Shown here piece by piece: positions 31,383-41,439 of a stretch of DNA of 64,000 bases. The DNA lies in assembly GCA_964019695.1 (NCBI GenBank), contig OZ026526.1:13909754-13973753 (forward strand), in the 5' to 3' direction. The DNA comes from Loripinus fragilis. Lineage: Eukaryota; Mollusca; Bivalvia; Lucinida; Lucinidae. The notes beneath the pieces were generated by a model that saw only the letters and a list, made by a program, of their open reading frames with translations, was not told where the DNA came from and did no database searches. The translations under genes and the position numbers were made by a program. Each line of letters opens with the position of its first letter. The stretch's first letter is position 1.

Positions 31383-31930
31383 ATGGGATAGAGGATCTTA
31401 CACAAGAGCACTCGTGCATTATTGTATTTAACCCTTTCCTTCATGAACATTCATGAATAATTATATTTATAAATTTTCATGTTGGTACATAGAACAAAGA
31501 AATTATTTGTAAGACTCGCTAGTGTAGGATCAGATATATCATATTTCCATAAGCAAATAGAGTAGACCTTGATCAGGTAGCTCTTGAAAGAGCTGCCTGA
31601 TCTGGGTCTGCTCTGTTTTCAAAAGCGTCAAAAGGTGTCTCTATGAGGTAAAGGGTTAAACAAGTTGAGGAAAAGTGATAAAAAAGTAAGGCTTGTTGAG
31701 CATTTTATTGCCTCTTCCAACAAAAATATTAAATTCAATAATAGAGCAGCAAGAATGTTAGATTCTACTTATCTTATGCCATAAAATTACCTTGAAATCA
31801 CAATTTTTAATTCGAAAATGTGTAATTAGATTTCGTCATTATATAAGTGACATGTTGGCCATCATTACATACGTTACTGAAAACAGGGACTATGAAAACC
31901 ACTAGTGACCGTTTAACAATTTTAATACAT
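31383..31930. mobile_element. Hairpin MITE with GAATTTATTAAAC core, host of a TTAA insertion
   Basis: GATAGAGGATCTTACACAAGA ... GGGACTATGAAAACCACTAG. The TTAA-MITE at 31428-31659 sits in its left arm at the position equivalent to the TTAA in 20865. Confidence 0.65.
31428..31659. mobile_element. TTAA-MITE group D, complete, with empty-site evidence
   Basis: TTAACCCTTTCCTTCATG ... GAGGTAAAGGGTTAA. Central hairpin with GCTCTTGAAAGAGC. It lies exactly in a TTAA of the surrounding MITE; the sister MITE at 20818 shows the uninterrupted TTATTAAACAAGTTGAGG site. Confidence 0.8.
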
Positions 31931-32035
31931 AGGGTTATAATCCCCCACGCTGTGGTAAGTGCCAATGACCCAAATATGTTGTATTGATTCAGAAATCTGA
32001 AATATAAGATGAAAGACAGGAGAAAGAAAGACATG

Positions 32036-32113
32036 TAACAGACAGACCGTCAGGGACAGACAGACAGACAGACAGAGAGACAGTCAGGTATAGATAGTCA
32101 GACAGACAGAGAG
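32036..32113. repeat. (GACA)n microsatellite
   Basis: Imperfect GACAGACAGACAGACAGACA run, 20 bp downstream of e8's donor in gene orientation. Confidence 0.85.
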
Positions 32114-32133
32114 AGCATATATTTTTAACTTAC

Positions 32134-32181
32134 TAGGCCCTGGGAAGGGATGCCTTTTCTTTTTTCTTACATCTTTTCTGG
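32134..32181 (-). CDS. Host-gene exon e8
   Basis: Acceptor tttttgcttttcag, donor gtaagtta. A 48-nt exon with phase 1 on both sides. It reads P(R)KDVRKKKRHPFPGP, a Lys/Arg cluster (RKKKRH) that could act as a nuclear localisation signal (inference). Joins e7 and e9. Confidence 0.73.
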
Positions 32182-32308
32182 CTGAAAAGCAAAAACAAAT
32201 TGTGTCATTATTAAGAGGTTTAACAAAAATGCTCACCAAAAGATTCTGAGATACAGAAATTGAAATGAAATGAAACCGAGTTTTTCTTAAAATCCATAAA
32301 AGTACACA

Positions 32309-32510
32309 TTAACCTTTTACTCCATAGGCTATTTTTAGATCATAACATCATTTTCTAATTTTAGACAACATTGATAGAATTCAAGAAAAAATAAAGTAAA
32401 GTTTTGAATACTTTTGAAAATATTTTGGAAAATTGAGCATTGCTCCATTTTCCATAATATTTTCAAATACATGACATTTCAAAGGTGCCAAAAAATGTTA
32501 TTATGTTTAA
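32309..32510. mobile_element. TTAA-MITE group C
   Basis: TTAACCTTTTACTCCATAGG; centre GGAAAATTGAGCATTGCTCC; right end TTATGTTTAA. Confidence 0.7.
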
Positions 32511-32865
32511 TCTGTAGTAGAACAAAAGATTTTTTAATTGTAAATTTACATGGAAATTAACTTTAAACATGAAATATGAATATTACAGTGGCATGAGTAA
32601 ATATAGTATACAAGTCATCTTTTAGTCCCAACTGTGAATGAAAATATGCAAACGATAAAAGGAAAAGATTTTAGTATAACTCTTATGCAGCCACTATTTT
32701 GGTGTCCTGAAAATGTCATCTTCGTTTTACATCTGCTGCATATTATATAATATTCAAGTGCACTTTAGACTAGATTTTTCATGGATGCAAACAATATGAA
32801 CCCTGATCAGACTGTTCCCACTGAAGGAGAGCTGGTTGCTTTACTTTATCCCTTTGTCTTCAGTA
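32511..32865. other. Intron sequence
   Basis: No coding block. A weak GATCAGACTGTTCCCACTGA phrase near 32810 is a decayed TTAA-MITE core. Confidence 0.3.
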
Positions 32866-33099
32866 AGCCCCTAAATGAGTACTTTTGCAAACAGTGAAGA
32901 CCCAGATGAAATGCAGCATGATGCTGCATTTCATCAGGGTTTACACTCTTTGTAAAAGTAAGAAAGATCTTTAGACAAAAGAATATAATATTTTTTTAAA
33001 ATTATAATCTGACACCCCTAGATATGTACAATGTCCTATTCCAAGTTTATCGATTGCATCAAACTAGAATGAAGAATCAAATAGTATACAAGGGGTTAA
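32866..33099. mobile_element. TTAA-MITE group B
   Basis: Hairpin GATGAAATGCAGCATGATGC with inverse; right end ATAGTATACAAGGGGTTAA. Confidence 0.68.
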
Positions 33100-34112
33100 T
33101 TGTTTTCTTGCTTTGAGGTTTGTGTCTTTGTTTGCCTTTGCTCTAATTTTTTGTGGTGTCATGGCTTGGTCATGATTATGGCATTTCCTGGTCATTATTC
33201 AATCCTCATCTGTCAATTATGAAGCAAAAATTATTAGCAAAATTTCATCAGCAATTCAATACACATTTTTATATACTTTAAATGAGTAAAGCATACATGC
33301 AAAAAAAACAAAAAACTTAAGATTTGGTGCTGTGACCAGGATTTAATCATATAAAATCTAATTAATCTACAAAATCAAGGTCTGTCAATGGACAAGGCTC
33401 TCTGGTAAGTAAAATCATTTATATAAGAGATAAATATGTGAACCCTAAAGCAGAGTAGTATCATATTATTACATAAACCAGAAATGTAAGTTAAAGAGTA
33501 CACTATCAAGATGCAATACAAACCTTCACCAGTAAGCTAAAATGAATGAATATACAAAAATACTTCAATAGTGGAAGAATGGACTAAAATTATTTAATTT
33601 ATAAATATTTACATGCCTATTACATTCTATTTTCTGCCCGCAAATTTTAAAATGCATGGTAACATCATTAATTATTCCAAGTAGCTTGGTTGTCCATGAT
33701 GAAGAAATGAAATATTAAACTTTAAGTTCTGTTATGAGCTATGTTGTGATGTCTTCCAATTTACATATGCTATGTTAATCAATCTAACTCTTCCCTGACT
33801 AAGGAAGCAGAATGTCTCTGTTGACATAAAAATGATATTCAGCAATAGTAACAGAAAGTTTTTTTGGGAATGCTAACCTCTAACCTCTAAAATATATAAT
33901 GAACACTTCAAACCCTCCATGCCTTGTTTGATCTAATAAGAACATGGTCCACATAACTTTTTTTCCATATTCTATTCCCTTAGTTTGAAAACAGTGTACA
34001 TCCAAATCAAAGCCAGCTGATAAGGCTCTACTTTTTTTCAGCTAAATGATGAATTTAATCTATCTTAATAATGAAGTTTAAGTACTTGATTGACTGTGGA
34101 ATTAGAAGTTAA
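33100..34112. other. Intron sequence
   Basis: AT-rich kilobase with no coding block, repeat array or element ends that I can define. Confidence 0.3.
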
Positions 34113-34343
34113 CCTATACTAGTGACTTCTAAATGAGTTCTTTAGCAAAGATGAAATGCCACATAATGTGGCATTTCGTAAGGTTTTACTCCGTTTACTA
34201 ATTAGGATGTTAAAATATCTTCAGTGAAAGTAATTCAATTTTTTGGACAATTATAACTTGTACCCTCCATATATACAATGAACCATCCCAAGTTTATTGT
34301 ATCAAACCATAAGGAGGAATCCATTAGTACGTAAAGGAGTAGT
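34113..34343. mobile_element. TTAA-MITE group B
   Basis: TTAACCTATACTAGTGACTTC; hairpin GAAATGCCACATAATGTGGC; right part AGGAGGAATCCATTAGTACG. Confidence 0.62.
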
Positions 34344-34536
34344 TTTGTGTAAACAATCCATAATATACTCAGTGTGTGCTGTAAGAGCATTAAAAATTAT
34401 GTGCTAACATGGTCAAATACTATTTATCACTATTTAATGGATGGAATAGTCTACTTGTCAAGAAAGGGTTAATTTGGGGCTACAATAAAGCTGTTACTGC
34501 TAAAATTATCTGCGGCTGGATATGATACTGACTTAC

Positions 34537-34641
34537 GTAGTTGACCTTCGCGATACTGATAATACTCTAGAGGTGGCGGCCGACCAGCTGGTCCCATGTG
34601 CCTATCCCAGGGTTGCTTGCCAGGGAAACTATAACGATAAT
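34537..34641 (-). CDS. Host-gene exon e7
   Basis: Acceptor ttttctttcccaag, donor gtaagtca (near consensus). Phase 1 on both sides, 34 whole codons. It reads YRYSFPGKQPWDRHMGPAGR, then PPPLEYYQYREGQL. It is rich in Pro, Tyr and Arg, like the neighbouring exons. The frame is unmistakable because both splice sites and both neighbouring phases agree. Confidence 0.82.
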
Positions 34642-34756
34642 CTTGGGAAAGAAAACACAGGGAGAGTTAACAAGGAAAGATAACTACACATGCGAGAGGA
34701 TTCCGTATAATGTTATATAGGACAAAAATTACAACAATTTTACTAAACTGGCGGTA

Positions 34757-34965
34757 TCCCTTAAAATGACACCTAAAACTTGCAGCAGATGACATATTAA
34801 ATGTTATCCCTATTTTTAGCAATTAAATAAGGCTTGATATTTCATGTGCATCGTCTGCCAGCAGATGATTCACATGCAATATCAAGTCTTATTTTTACAT
34901 AATACAAGGAAAGATGTTACAAAATATGTTGTCTGCTGCAATCGTGATTGGCAAAAAGTTGGTCA
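34757..34965. mobile_element. TTAA-MITE group E
   Basis: AACTTGCAGCAGATGACAT at the left; centre GCATCGTCTGCCAGCAGATGA; TGCTGCAATCGTGATTGGC at the right. Confidence 0.65.
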
Positions 34966-35086
34966 ACAATTTTTTGCCATCAAAGTTCTGTGCCATATGG
35001 CCATAATGAGCCAGAAAAAGGCTTCATTCTATGACAAAATTTAAGATAAAAACTTCTTTAAAATGTCAAGCTATCAAAAACTTTAC

Positions 35087-35288
35087 ATAACCCTTTACTC
35101 CATAAAAATGTCTTTTGACGTCTTTGAAATATCATACTATTTTGAAAATTTAATGGAAAATAGAGCATTTGCTCCATTTTGCATAATATTTTGTCAGACG
35201 TATTCAAAACTCTTGAACTTTTTCACTGTCATCTAAAAATAGAAAATGATGTCATATTCTAAAAATAGCCTATGGAGTAAAGGGTTAA
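35087..35288. mobile_element. TTAA-MITE group C, inverted
   Basis: ATAACCCTTTACTCCATA; hairpin GAGCATTTGCTCC; right end AGCCTATGGAGTAAAGGGTTAA (quoted in part). Confidence 0.7.
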
Positions 35289-35329
35289 ACATAGCTCAGT
35301 TATGCTTGTAATAATAGTACTCAGCAAAC

Positions 35330-35546
35330 ACAAGAATTTTGCTGCATAGCGGCAGCTTTTAGTTGTCTGCAGATAACTTTTGTCAAATAACTTTTTCTAA
35401 AAATTTTTCACAGACACTAACTATCATAATGTCAAATGTTTTGGATCCAGATCAGCACCAACATTCCATCGGTCAATGATCTGGGTCCAAACTGTTTGCA
35501 AAGGTTGTCAGACGACAAAAATCGCCGCTAGCAGGGAAAGAGTTAA
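35330..35546. mobile_element. TTAA-MITE group A
   Basis: Core TTTTGGATCCAGATCAGC; right end CGCTAGCAGGGAAAGAGTTAA (in part); GTTGTCTGCAGATAAC near the left. Confidence 0.65.
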
Positions 35547-35619
35547 TTGAGATACCAGCATTTCTATATCATATCGTCAGGGACAGGACAGCATCATTTT
35601 ATAAACATTTGACTGCCAA

Positions 35620-35702
35620 TCAATCCCTTAAAGTACAAAATGGACAAATCCATACATATTGTATCAATATGTATGGAATTGTCCATCAGAATTAAGAGTT
35701 AT
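35620..35702. mobile_element. Short hairpin MITE remnant
   Basis: ATGGACAAATCCATACATAT / ATATGTATGGAATTGTCCAT inverted arms around TGTATCA. Same phrase ATGGAATTGTCCAT as at 10080-10100. Confidence 0.6.
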
Positions 35703-36675
35703 TTGAATGATTGAAATGCTGAAATCTCACATGATATAATCGAAAACAGCAACCTACGTCATAGTCAGACAACAAATCCAGTGACGTACAAATGTATTTC
35801 TGGTGACTTTACATAAATTATTTTTCATTCAAAATAAATCATTCGCATTCAATATTACCTTATTTGTATAAATCAAATGCATGGAAACCTGTTTATATAA
35901 TATCTTTTGATGCTAAACAAGCTGTCTAAGTTAACTACAAACTTTGGTGTTCTGTGCATTATGAATCAGTCAAAATTTGGCTTAATTTTCTTTAAATCAT
36001 TTTCTCAAAATAATAAAGTTAGTTACACCTGAACATACTCAAACAAAAACAGGCACGAGTCAATGCCCCATTATATTTATAATGTTGTAAGAAAGTGACG
36101 CAGGCTGCTCAGTGAGTAATTTCAGACAAATATATAAGGAAATACATGTACAGTAAATGTTCTATTATAAATTTTCAAACACTTTTCTCCTGATGCCTTC
36201 TTGATGAAATATTTTGGCTATATGATACTTCTGATTCTGATAAACATAGTTTCTTCCTGAACTAACAAACAATGCTAAGCCTAGAAGGGACTGTTTTTAA
36301 AGAGGTCTGCACTGTTTGACTTTGAATCATGTGTTCAAACATATAGAACATTTTTTATCCTAAACAAACAAGAAAACAAACAATATGGGGAACTAACACT
36401 TAGGGAACTAGTTAAGGAACTAACAATATGGGAAACCAACAATAAGCAGAAAACAAACTATGGGAAATTAATCGAGAGACTGGGTATCTAAAGACCACAG
36501 AAGATGCAGACGTACATCACCAATAGAGAAAAGATAGCTACCACCAACATACACTGCAAACCCCGAAGTTTGCTATCACAAAAACACTGAATATTTTGAC
36601 ATTCTGAACTACTTGTTAAAGTGAAAAACCAAAATAAGGCTTTGTCAAAAATCATTACAAATCTGCCTAAGCCAT
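35703..36675. other. Intron sequence
   Basis: No coding block. 36415-36470 has repeated AACTAACAATATGGG phrases of low complexity. Confidence 0.3.
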
Positions 36676-36875
36676 GTTGAAGAGTCGTCTGCTGATAACC
36701 TTTGCAAAAAGTTTGGACCTGGATCAGGACTCAGACAGAACATCAGTCCTGATCTCAATCCAAACCATTTGACACTCTGATAGTGTTCCTGAAAGAATTT
36801 TTGAAAAAGTTAACTTTGAAAAATTGAGCGGACGACAAAAGTATGAAAAATTACTCAACATGCAAAGAACAGAAA
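36676..36875. mobile_element. TTAA-MITE group A
   Basis: AGTCGTCTGCTGATAACC; core TTTGGACCTGGATCAGGAC; AAAATTACTCAACATGCAAAG. Confidence 0.65.
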
Positions 36876-36954
36876 AAATATGCCATTATTAAATTTTTCA
36901 GTCTTTCAAAATGAAGATCTTTTTTATAGCGAACACAACTACCAAAGGTTAAAT

Positions 36955-37155
36955 GGTATTTAATTTTGCATGCTTTAATTTTGTTGTTTGTGCTTTTTTA
37001 ATCAGCTCAAAAAAATATTTCAGGATTTCTGAGTGTCAAAAAAATTGGATCCAGGTAATGTCCGGACCTTTTGTTGGGGCTGACCTGGGTTCAAACTGTT
37101 TGCTAAGGTTTTCAGCAGACATTAACTGACAAAAGAAGCCACTTACATGGAAAGA
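36955..37155. mobile_element. TTAA-MITE group A, degenerate
   Basis: GAGTGTCAAAAAAATTGGATC and GGTTCAAACTGTTTGCTAAGG. Right end decayed. Confidence 0.5.
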
Positions 37156-37247
37156 ATGTTGTTCTAGAGTTAACAGTCAGCATGTCTAAATATTCAGGTA
37201 ATCATGGTAATACCAGGGTAATACATGGGATTCAGACACATTCTTAC

Positions 37248-37331
37248 GTGGAACTTTTTGAGCAATTTTTGGTGATATTGGACGTGGTGGTAGTGGCGAT
37301 AAAATAGGTGGAGCTACATAAGAATGTCTTC
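37248..37331 (-). CDS. Host-gene exon e6
   Basis: Acceptor tttttctctgcag, donor gtaagaat. Phase 1 on both sides, 27 whole codons: (G)RHSYVAPPILSPLPPRP, then ISPKIAQKVP. Proline-rich and basic, in keeping with e4 and e7. A second copy of the acceptor and first 33 nt lies upstream in the gene at 37564-37627, so the acceptor exists twice. Confidence 0.77.
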
Positions 37332-37627
37332 CTGCAGAGAAAAATTATCATCTATCACCTTTGACTGGCTCCAGTCCTTAAAACTTTTTTTCATCTATGT
37401 GTCATATCATATACTTGTAGCTAGTCTAACTCTGATGGCTCTGTTTTAAGACAGAGCCATCAGAGTTAGACTTAGCTACAAGTATATGATATGACAAGCA
37501 GATGAAAAAATGTTTTAAGGACTGAAGCCAGTCTACTATCAACTGTAAACCCTTAATTAATAGATAAAATAGGTGGAGCTACATAAGAATGTCTTCCTGC
37601 AGAGAAAAATATCATTTATCTCCTGTA
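37297..37627 (-). repeat. Duplicated exon start bracketing a hairpin insertion
   Basis: 37297-37360 and 37561-37625 share ATAAAATAGGTGGAGCTACA, TAAGAATGTCTTCCTGCAGA and GAAAAAT. Each copy has the acceptor of exon e6. The upstream copy (in gene orientation) has no donor and meets an in-frame TAA soon after the duplicated part, so using it would truncate the protein. Between the copies is a hairpin MITE. Confidence 0.8.
37362..37537. mobile_element. Hairpin MITE with TGGCTCCAGTCCTTAAAAC arms
   Basis: Near-perfect foldback: outer TGGCT-CAGTCCTTAAAAC / GTTTTAAGGACTGAAGCCA, inner CATATCATATACTTGTAGCT and TCTAACTCTGATGGCTCTG with their inverses around TTTA. Confidence 0.8.
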
Positions 37628-37663
37628 AACCCTTAATTTTTATACTTGAAACCCTTCAAAAAA

Positions 37664-38078
37664 TGATAAGGCCCAATTTTTTTATTAGTTGATTTAGGAA
37701 CCCTCCGTAAAGTATAAAAAAAAAATTCTAAATTGTTTTTTTAATTTTATCCGCCGACTCTAATACTATTTATTTCATTGAAAAAGTGATATATTTTTTG
37801 AGGTTCTGTCTGTGTATTTTTGAGAGTGACACTGTTAAAAATGATTGTCCTGTCCAGATTTTCAGGAAAAGGATAAAATATTTAAAGATTTAATACAGAC
37901 TGTTGGTTTACTGTTTTTTCTGGAGATATTAAAAAAAAGGCTCTTAAAATGACCAGTTAACCAGTTATTTTCAGTGCTTTTTATTTATTTTTTTCATCCC
38001 CCCCCCCCCCACCCCCCCCCAAACCCTTCAGATCTGAAAAAATTTCCCGTAAAGCAACTAATAAAATTTTTTTTATTT
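37664..38078. mobile_element. MITE with AAGGCCCA / GATTTAGG ends
   Basis: Opposite orientation of 3193-3651: TTTATCCGCCGACTC, GAGGTTCTGTCTGTG, GACTGTTGGTTTAC and AAATGACCAGTTAACCAGTTATTTT. A poly-C run (37998-38020) replaces part of its end. Confidence 0.68.
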
Positions 38079-38543
38079 ATTATTATTATTTATTTATATA
38101 TTATTGTTCAATCAAATGGCCTAAGTTGGCATACAGTGAATACCCAGGTGAAATGCTACAGAATTGAGCTATATCTTTGAGATAAGTGACACTTAGACTG
38201 GCTTGCTCTTGACAGAGCTATTTTAAGTCTCTGGGGAAGGAACGGGGAAATTGTTCTTGTGAAACACATGATGGCCACAGATCTCATCTATCAAGGCGGA
38301 ATTCTTTTTTTAAAACAAGAGCATCCATCAGTTTAATTAAACATGTGTTTGGACCATCTCATCACCCACAACATATGCTTTGGTGGAGATATAAGAAAAT
38401 ATTTTTCAAATATGCATTTTTATCTGAAGGCCTGATATTGAAAGGATTTTTTTTTCTTCTATGCCTGCATGTGTTTTGGGAGCTCAAAAGAACCGCCACC
38501 CACATTATTTTTGTAGAGAAATAAGATTCCAATTACACACCCT
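38079..38543. other. Intron sequence with a dispersed AACATATG repeat
   Basis: 38330-38480 matches 10300-10440 (TTAAACATGTGTTTGG, ACAACATATGCTTTGGT). No coding block. Confidence 0.35.
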
Positions 38544-38770
38544 TTAACCCTTTACTCCATAGGCTATTTTAGATCATGGCATCATTTTCTATTTTTAGAC
38601 AACATTGAAAAAAAATCAGGAAAAATTTTAAGTTAAATTTTGAATACTTTTGAAAATAATATGCAAAATAGAGTATATGCTCCAAAAGAGCAAATGCTCC
38701 ATTTTCCACAATATCTTAAAATACATGATATTTCAAAGGTGTCAAAAGGCGTTAAGGAGTAAAGGGTTAA
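38544..38770. mobile_element. TTAA-MITE group C
   Basis: TTAACCCTTTACTCCATAGG ... GAGTAAAGGGTTAA; hairpin ATGCTCC / GGAGCAT-like around GAGCAAATGCTCC. Confidence 0.75.
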
Positions 38771-38950
38771 CTCTCTCATGTAGCCAGGCTCCATATCTGG
38801 AGGCCTAGTTGTAAGAATAAACCTGTGACATGTCTCTAAATAAAAAGGCATGAGTGTGTGTGTACACCCCCACACCGCATTTGCCCACCCCCATACCCCT
38901 GCACCATAAATCTCACACACACCGCATCCAGCTCTATATGTACGCTTTAC

Positions 38951-38980
38951 CTTCACATTGTGGAAATTCAGCATCAGCTT
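38951..38980 (-). CDS. Candidate 30-nt microexon e5 of the host gene
   Basis: Acceptor aatattcttttaaag, donor gtaaag. Phase 1 on both sides, adding (E)ADAEFPQCE between e4 and e6. Without it e4 and e6 also join in frame, so it may be a cassette exon or a chance match. Confidence 0.4.
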
Positions 38981-39021
38981 CTTTAAAAGAATATTATTAC
39001 TGGTCTCTGCATAACAAGTTG

Positions 39022-39275
39022 ATCAACATCAGGGGTGGATCGGATTTCTGGAAAGGGGGTTCGTATGTATAAAGGTGTGGTGTTGGCTTTGCTTATAATT
39101 TTCTCTCAATTTTCTTAAATGTCCCATGAAAATGAAATAATTTGGTCTCACTGAGACCAAATTATTTCATTTTCATAGGATATTTAAAAATGGGGGGGGG
39201 GGGGGGGGGGGGGGGTGGAGGGGGGTTCGGGTTCAAGTGAACCCCTGAACCCCCTCTGGATATGCCACTGAACAT
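39022..39275. mobile_element. GGATC-type MITE with poly-G tract
   Basis: GGGGTGGATCGGATTTCTGG at the left and CCCCCTCTGGATATGCC at the right. The hairpin GAAATAATTTGGTCTCACTG (inverse follows) is perfect, and a G run of about 25 follows at 39191-39216. Confidence 0.6.
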
Positions 39276-39395
39276 ATTATACACAGTAACAGCACAGTCC
39301 TTTTATAACATATCTCAATATAACAAGAAGCTGGATATAAAACTGTCATGTGGCTCCCAATTTTGGTCTCTGCATACGAAGGGGGTTAACATAAG

Positions 39396-39640
39396 TGAGC
39401 CGCGACATGTGGTTTCCAACAATGTAGCATTTTGACAAGTGCAGACTCAGACGAGCATGTGCAGCCTCCTTTTTTAAGCTTAGAAACTCCAAATGATGTT
39501 ATGTCAGTAGCTTAGCAGTCATAGAATATTCAAGCGACTAACAATTTAGCTCTGATCCCAGTCTGCGCGTTTACGCAGGCTGATCTGAGCCTTTGTTGGT
39601 CGCACATACCACACTGATGGAAATCTCATGTCCCGGCTCA
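39396..39640. mobile_element. MITE with TGAGCCGCGACATG ends
   Basis: TGAGCCGCGACATGTGG ... CTCATGTCCCGGCTCA. Good inverted ends; same family as 13825. Confidence 0.8.
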
Positions 39641-39852
39641 TACAGTAAAACCTGTTTTAAGCGGCAACTCAAAAATGGACAAAACAAAGATCTTAATGAC
39701 AAATGGTAGCTTAATGAAGGTCGAAAGCATTGCAGAATGCTACCAGTTGGGAGCATTCTGCAATACTTTTGACCTACATTAAGCGATAATCGGTCTTGAA
39801 AACCAATTTTGGTCTTCTTTTTAAGTGGCCGCTTAAGACAGGTTTTACTGTA
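39641..39852. mobile_element. pogo/Tigger-like MITE
   Basis: TA-CAGTAAAACCTGTTTTAAG ... TAAGACAGGTTTTACTG-TA. It directly abuts the TGAGCCGCG MITE. Confidence 0.8.
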
Positions 39853-40109
39853 TATTTACAGTATTCCTTTTATAACATATCTCGTTATAACAAGGAATTG
39901 GATGTTACAGTCATGTGGCTCCCAATTTTTTTACCATGGAATTTTACAATGGAATTATAGGAAAATTGACCATAAAATGGTCATTTTCCTATAATTCTAT
40001 TGTAAATTTGTCCCTTTATGACACAATTCACTCATAATATAGTCAATTCCTCTCAGTCTGGATAACGAACATAGCCTTATAAAGGGACTGCACTGTATAA
40101 TTACATGCC

Positions 40110-40384
40110 CTGAACCAGAAAATTTTGTCAGATGGGGTCCAACTTTGACAACGTTTTTTTTTTCTTAGTTGATGAGGGGAGGGAGGATCCAAATACCACT
40201 ATAAGCGAGCCAGCGAAACCCCATTAAAATGGTGTTTCGCTGGCGTGCTGATGATGGCCCAACATTGAATGCTGGCTTTGTAGCTTTGTGATTTTTCAGG
40301 GAAATTTTCATAGAATTGCTAAGAAACCCTATTATTTCAGGGTGGTCCGGACCCCCTGTCTCCCCCTCTGGATCCGCGCATGAA
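40110..40384. mobile_element. MITE with GGATCCAGA-type ends
   Basis: AGAAAATTTTGTCAGATGGGG at the left; ATGGTGTTTCGCTGGCGTGC; right end CCCCCTCTGGATCCGCGCATG (in part). Confidence 0.65.
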
Positions 40385-40544
40385 TTATTACATTTCACTA
40401 CCTTTATCGCATGATGTTTAAAACAGAAAATCCTCAGACAGAAAAAGCATGCAAAATTACTCAAGTTAAATCGGGACAATGGTCAACTTATGTGACTATG
40501 TGACGTATGTCTACACTATTTGTTTTTTTAAAACAAAACCTTTT

Positions 40545-40735
40545 TTCACTGCACTGTTTGTAGGCTGGGTAATTTTGCATGTTTTTTTTGGCATATGTGG
40601 GTTCATTAATTTTTTAAATTAGTTTTAAAACAAAACCAGTTCACTGTTTGTAGGCTGGGTAATTTTGCAAGTTTTTTGTCATATGTGGGTGTATCAATTT
40701 TTTAAATTATTTTAAAACAAAATTCACTCAACTTC
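40545..40735. repeat. ~92-bp tandem duplication
   Basis: TTCACTG-ACTGTTTGTAGGCTGGGTAATTTTGCA (quoted in part) ... TTTTTTAAATTAGTTTTAAAACAAAA occurs twice in a row. Confidence 0.7.
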
Positions 40736-40754
40736 TGAATACCATCACTGTATA

Positions 40755-40965
40755 GACTTCTAACAGTTTGGATCTAGATCGTGGCTGATGTTTTGTTGTT
40801 CTTGATCTGGGTCTAAACCGTTTGCAAAGGTTGTCAGCAGATGGCAGAAGTTGCCGCTTATATATGTCATCTGCTGATTATTTTCAAAATTAACTTTTTT
40901 CAAAAAATTCTTTCAGTCAAATCCAACATTTTCGTTGTTGGGCCTGATCTGGGTCCAAACCATTT
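40755..40965. mobile_element. TTAA-MITE group A pieces
   Basis: CAGTTTGGATCTAGATCGTGG; GTCATCTGCTGATTATTTTC; TTGGGCCTGATCTGGGTCC. Two half-elements appear joined head to tail. Confidence 0.5.
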
Positions 40966-41195
40966 GCTTATTTCATCCTGAACTCACTGTTACACCTTAT
41001 GAAGAACAAGACAAATTCGACGAATTTATATCCCCCCAACGAAGGGTTATTTGAGAGAAACATGTAAATCACATAACATAAATACCATTTATCTTACCCT
41101 TATTATTCTGCCAGCCAAGAGTAGAAGTGACGTCACGTTTTGTTTACAAAGTTATGGGACTTACCTTTCATGATAGGATAAATAACCAATTGATC

Positions 41196-41284
41196 TATAA
41201 AATCGAGATAGCTCAAATGGTAGCGAGGAGGAATACTAAACCACAAAGAACATTTTCTGGGTTCGAATCTCACTGGCTGCTCTT
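41196..41284 (+). other. tRNA-like sequence (pseudo-tRNA or SINE head)
   Basis: A-box-like TAGCTCAAATGGTAG, B-box-like GGTTCGAATCTC, followed by TTTTTT. The T-stem has a mismatch and the acceptor stem does not close, so a working tRNA is unlikely. Confidence 0.4.
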
Positions 41285-41439
41285 TTTTATTCATTTTTTT
41301 ATTATTTTTTTTGGAGGAGGGGGGGTCTGATTTTATTCTGTTCATGTCTTATTTTTTTCTTTTTATTTATTTTTTTATTATTTTTTATCCCTTTGACATG
41401 TATAAGGTACATATAAAAAACTTCTGTAACAACACAAGC

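Larger units (their letters stand above)
39288..40098. mobile_element. TA-type MITE with duplicated left end, carrying two nested MITEs
   Basis: ACAG..CCTTTTATAACATATCTC...GTCATGTGGCTCCCAATTTT occurs at 39288-39363 and again at 39858-39933. The right end is CCTTATAAAGGGACTGCACTGTA. Between the duplicate pieces sit a TGAGCCGCG MITE and a pogo/Tigger-like MITE. A central hairpin TATAGGAAAATTGACCATAA lies at about 39945-40005. Confidence 0.6.

Noticed and set aside
41127..41200. ATGAAAG|gtaagt on the minus strand as a possible first exon
   Set aside because: Only seven coding bases, and its phase cannot be tested. Likely chance.
41196..41284. Functional tRNA gene
   Set aside because: A and B boxes are present, but the acceptor stem does not pair and the T-stem is imperfect.
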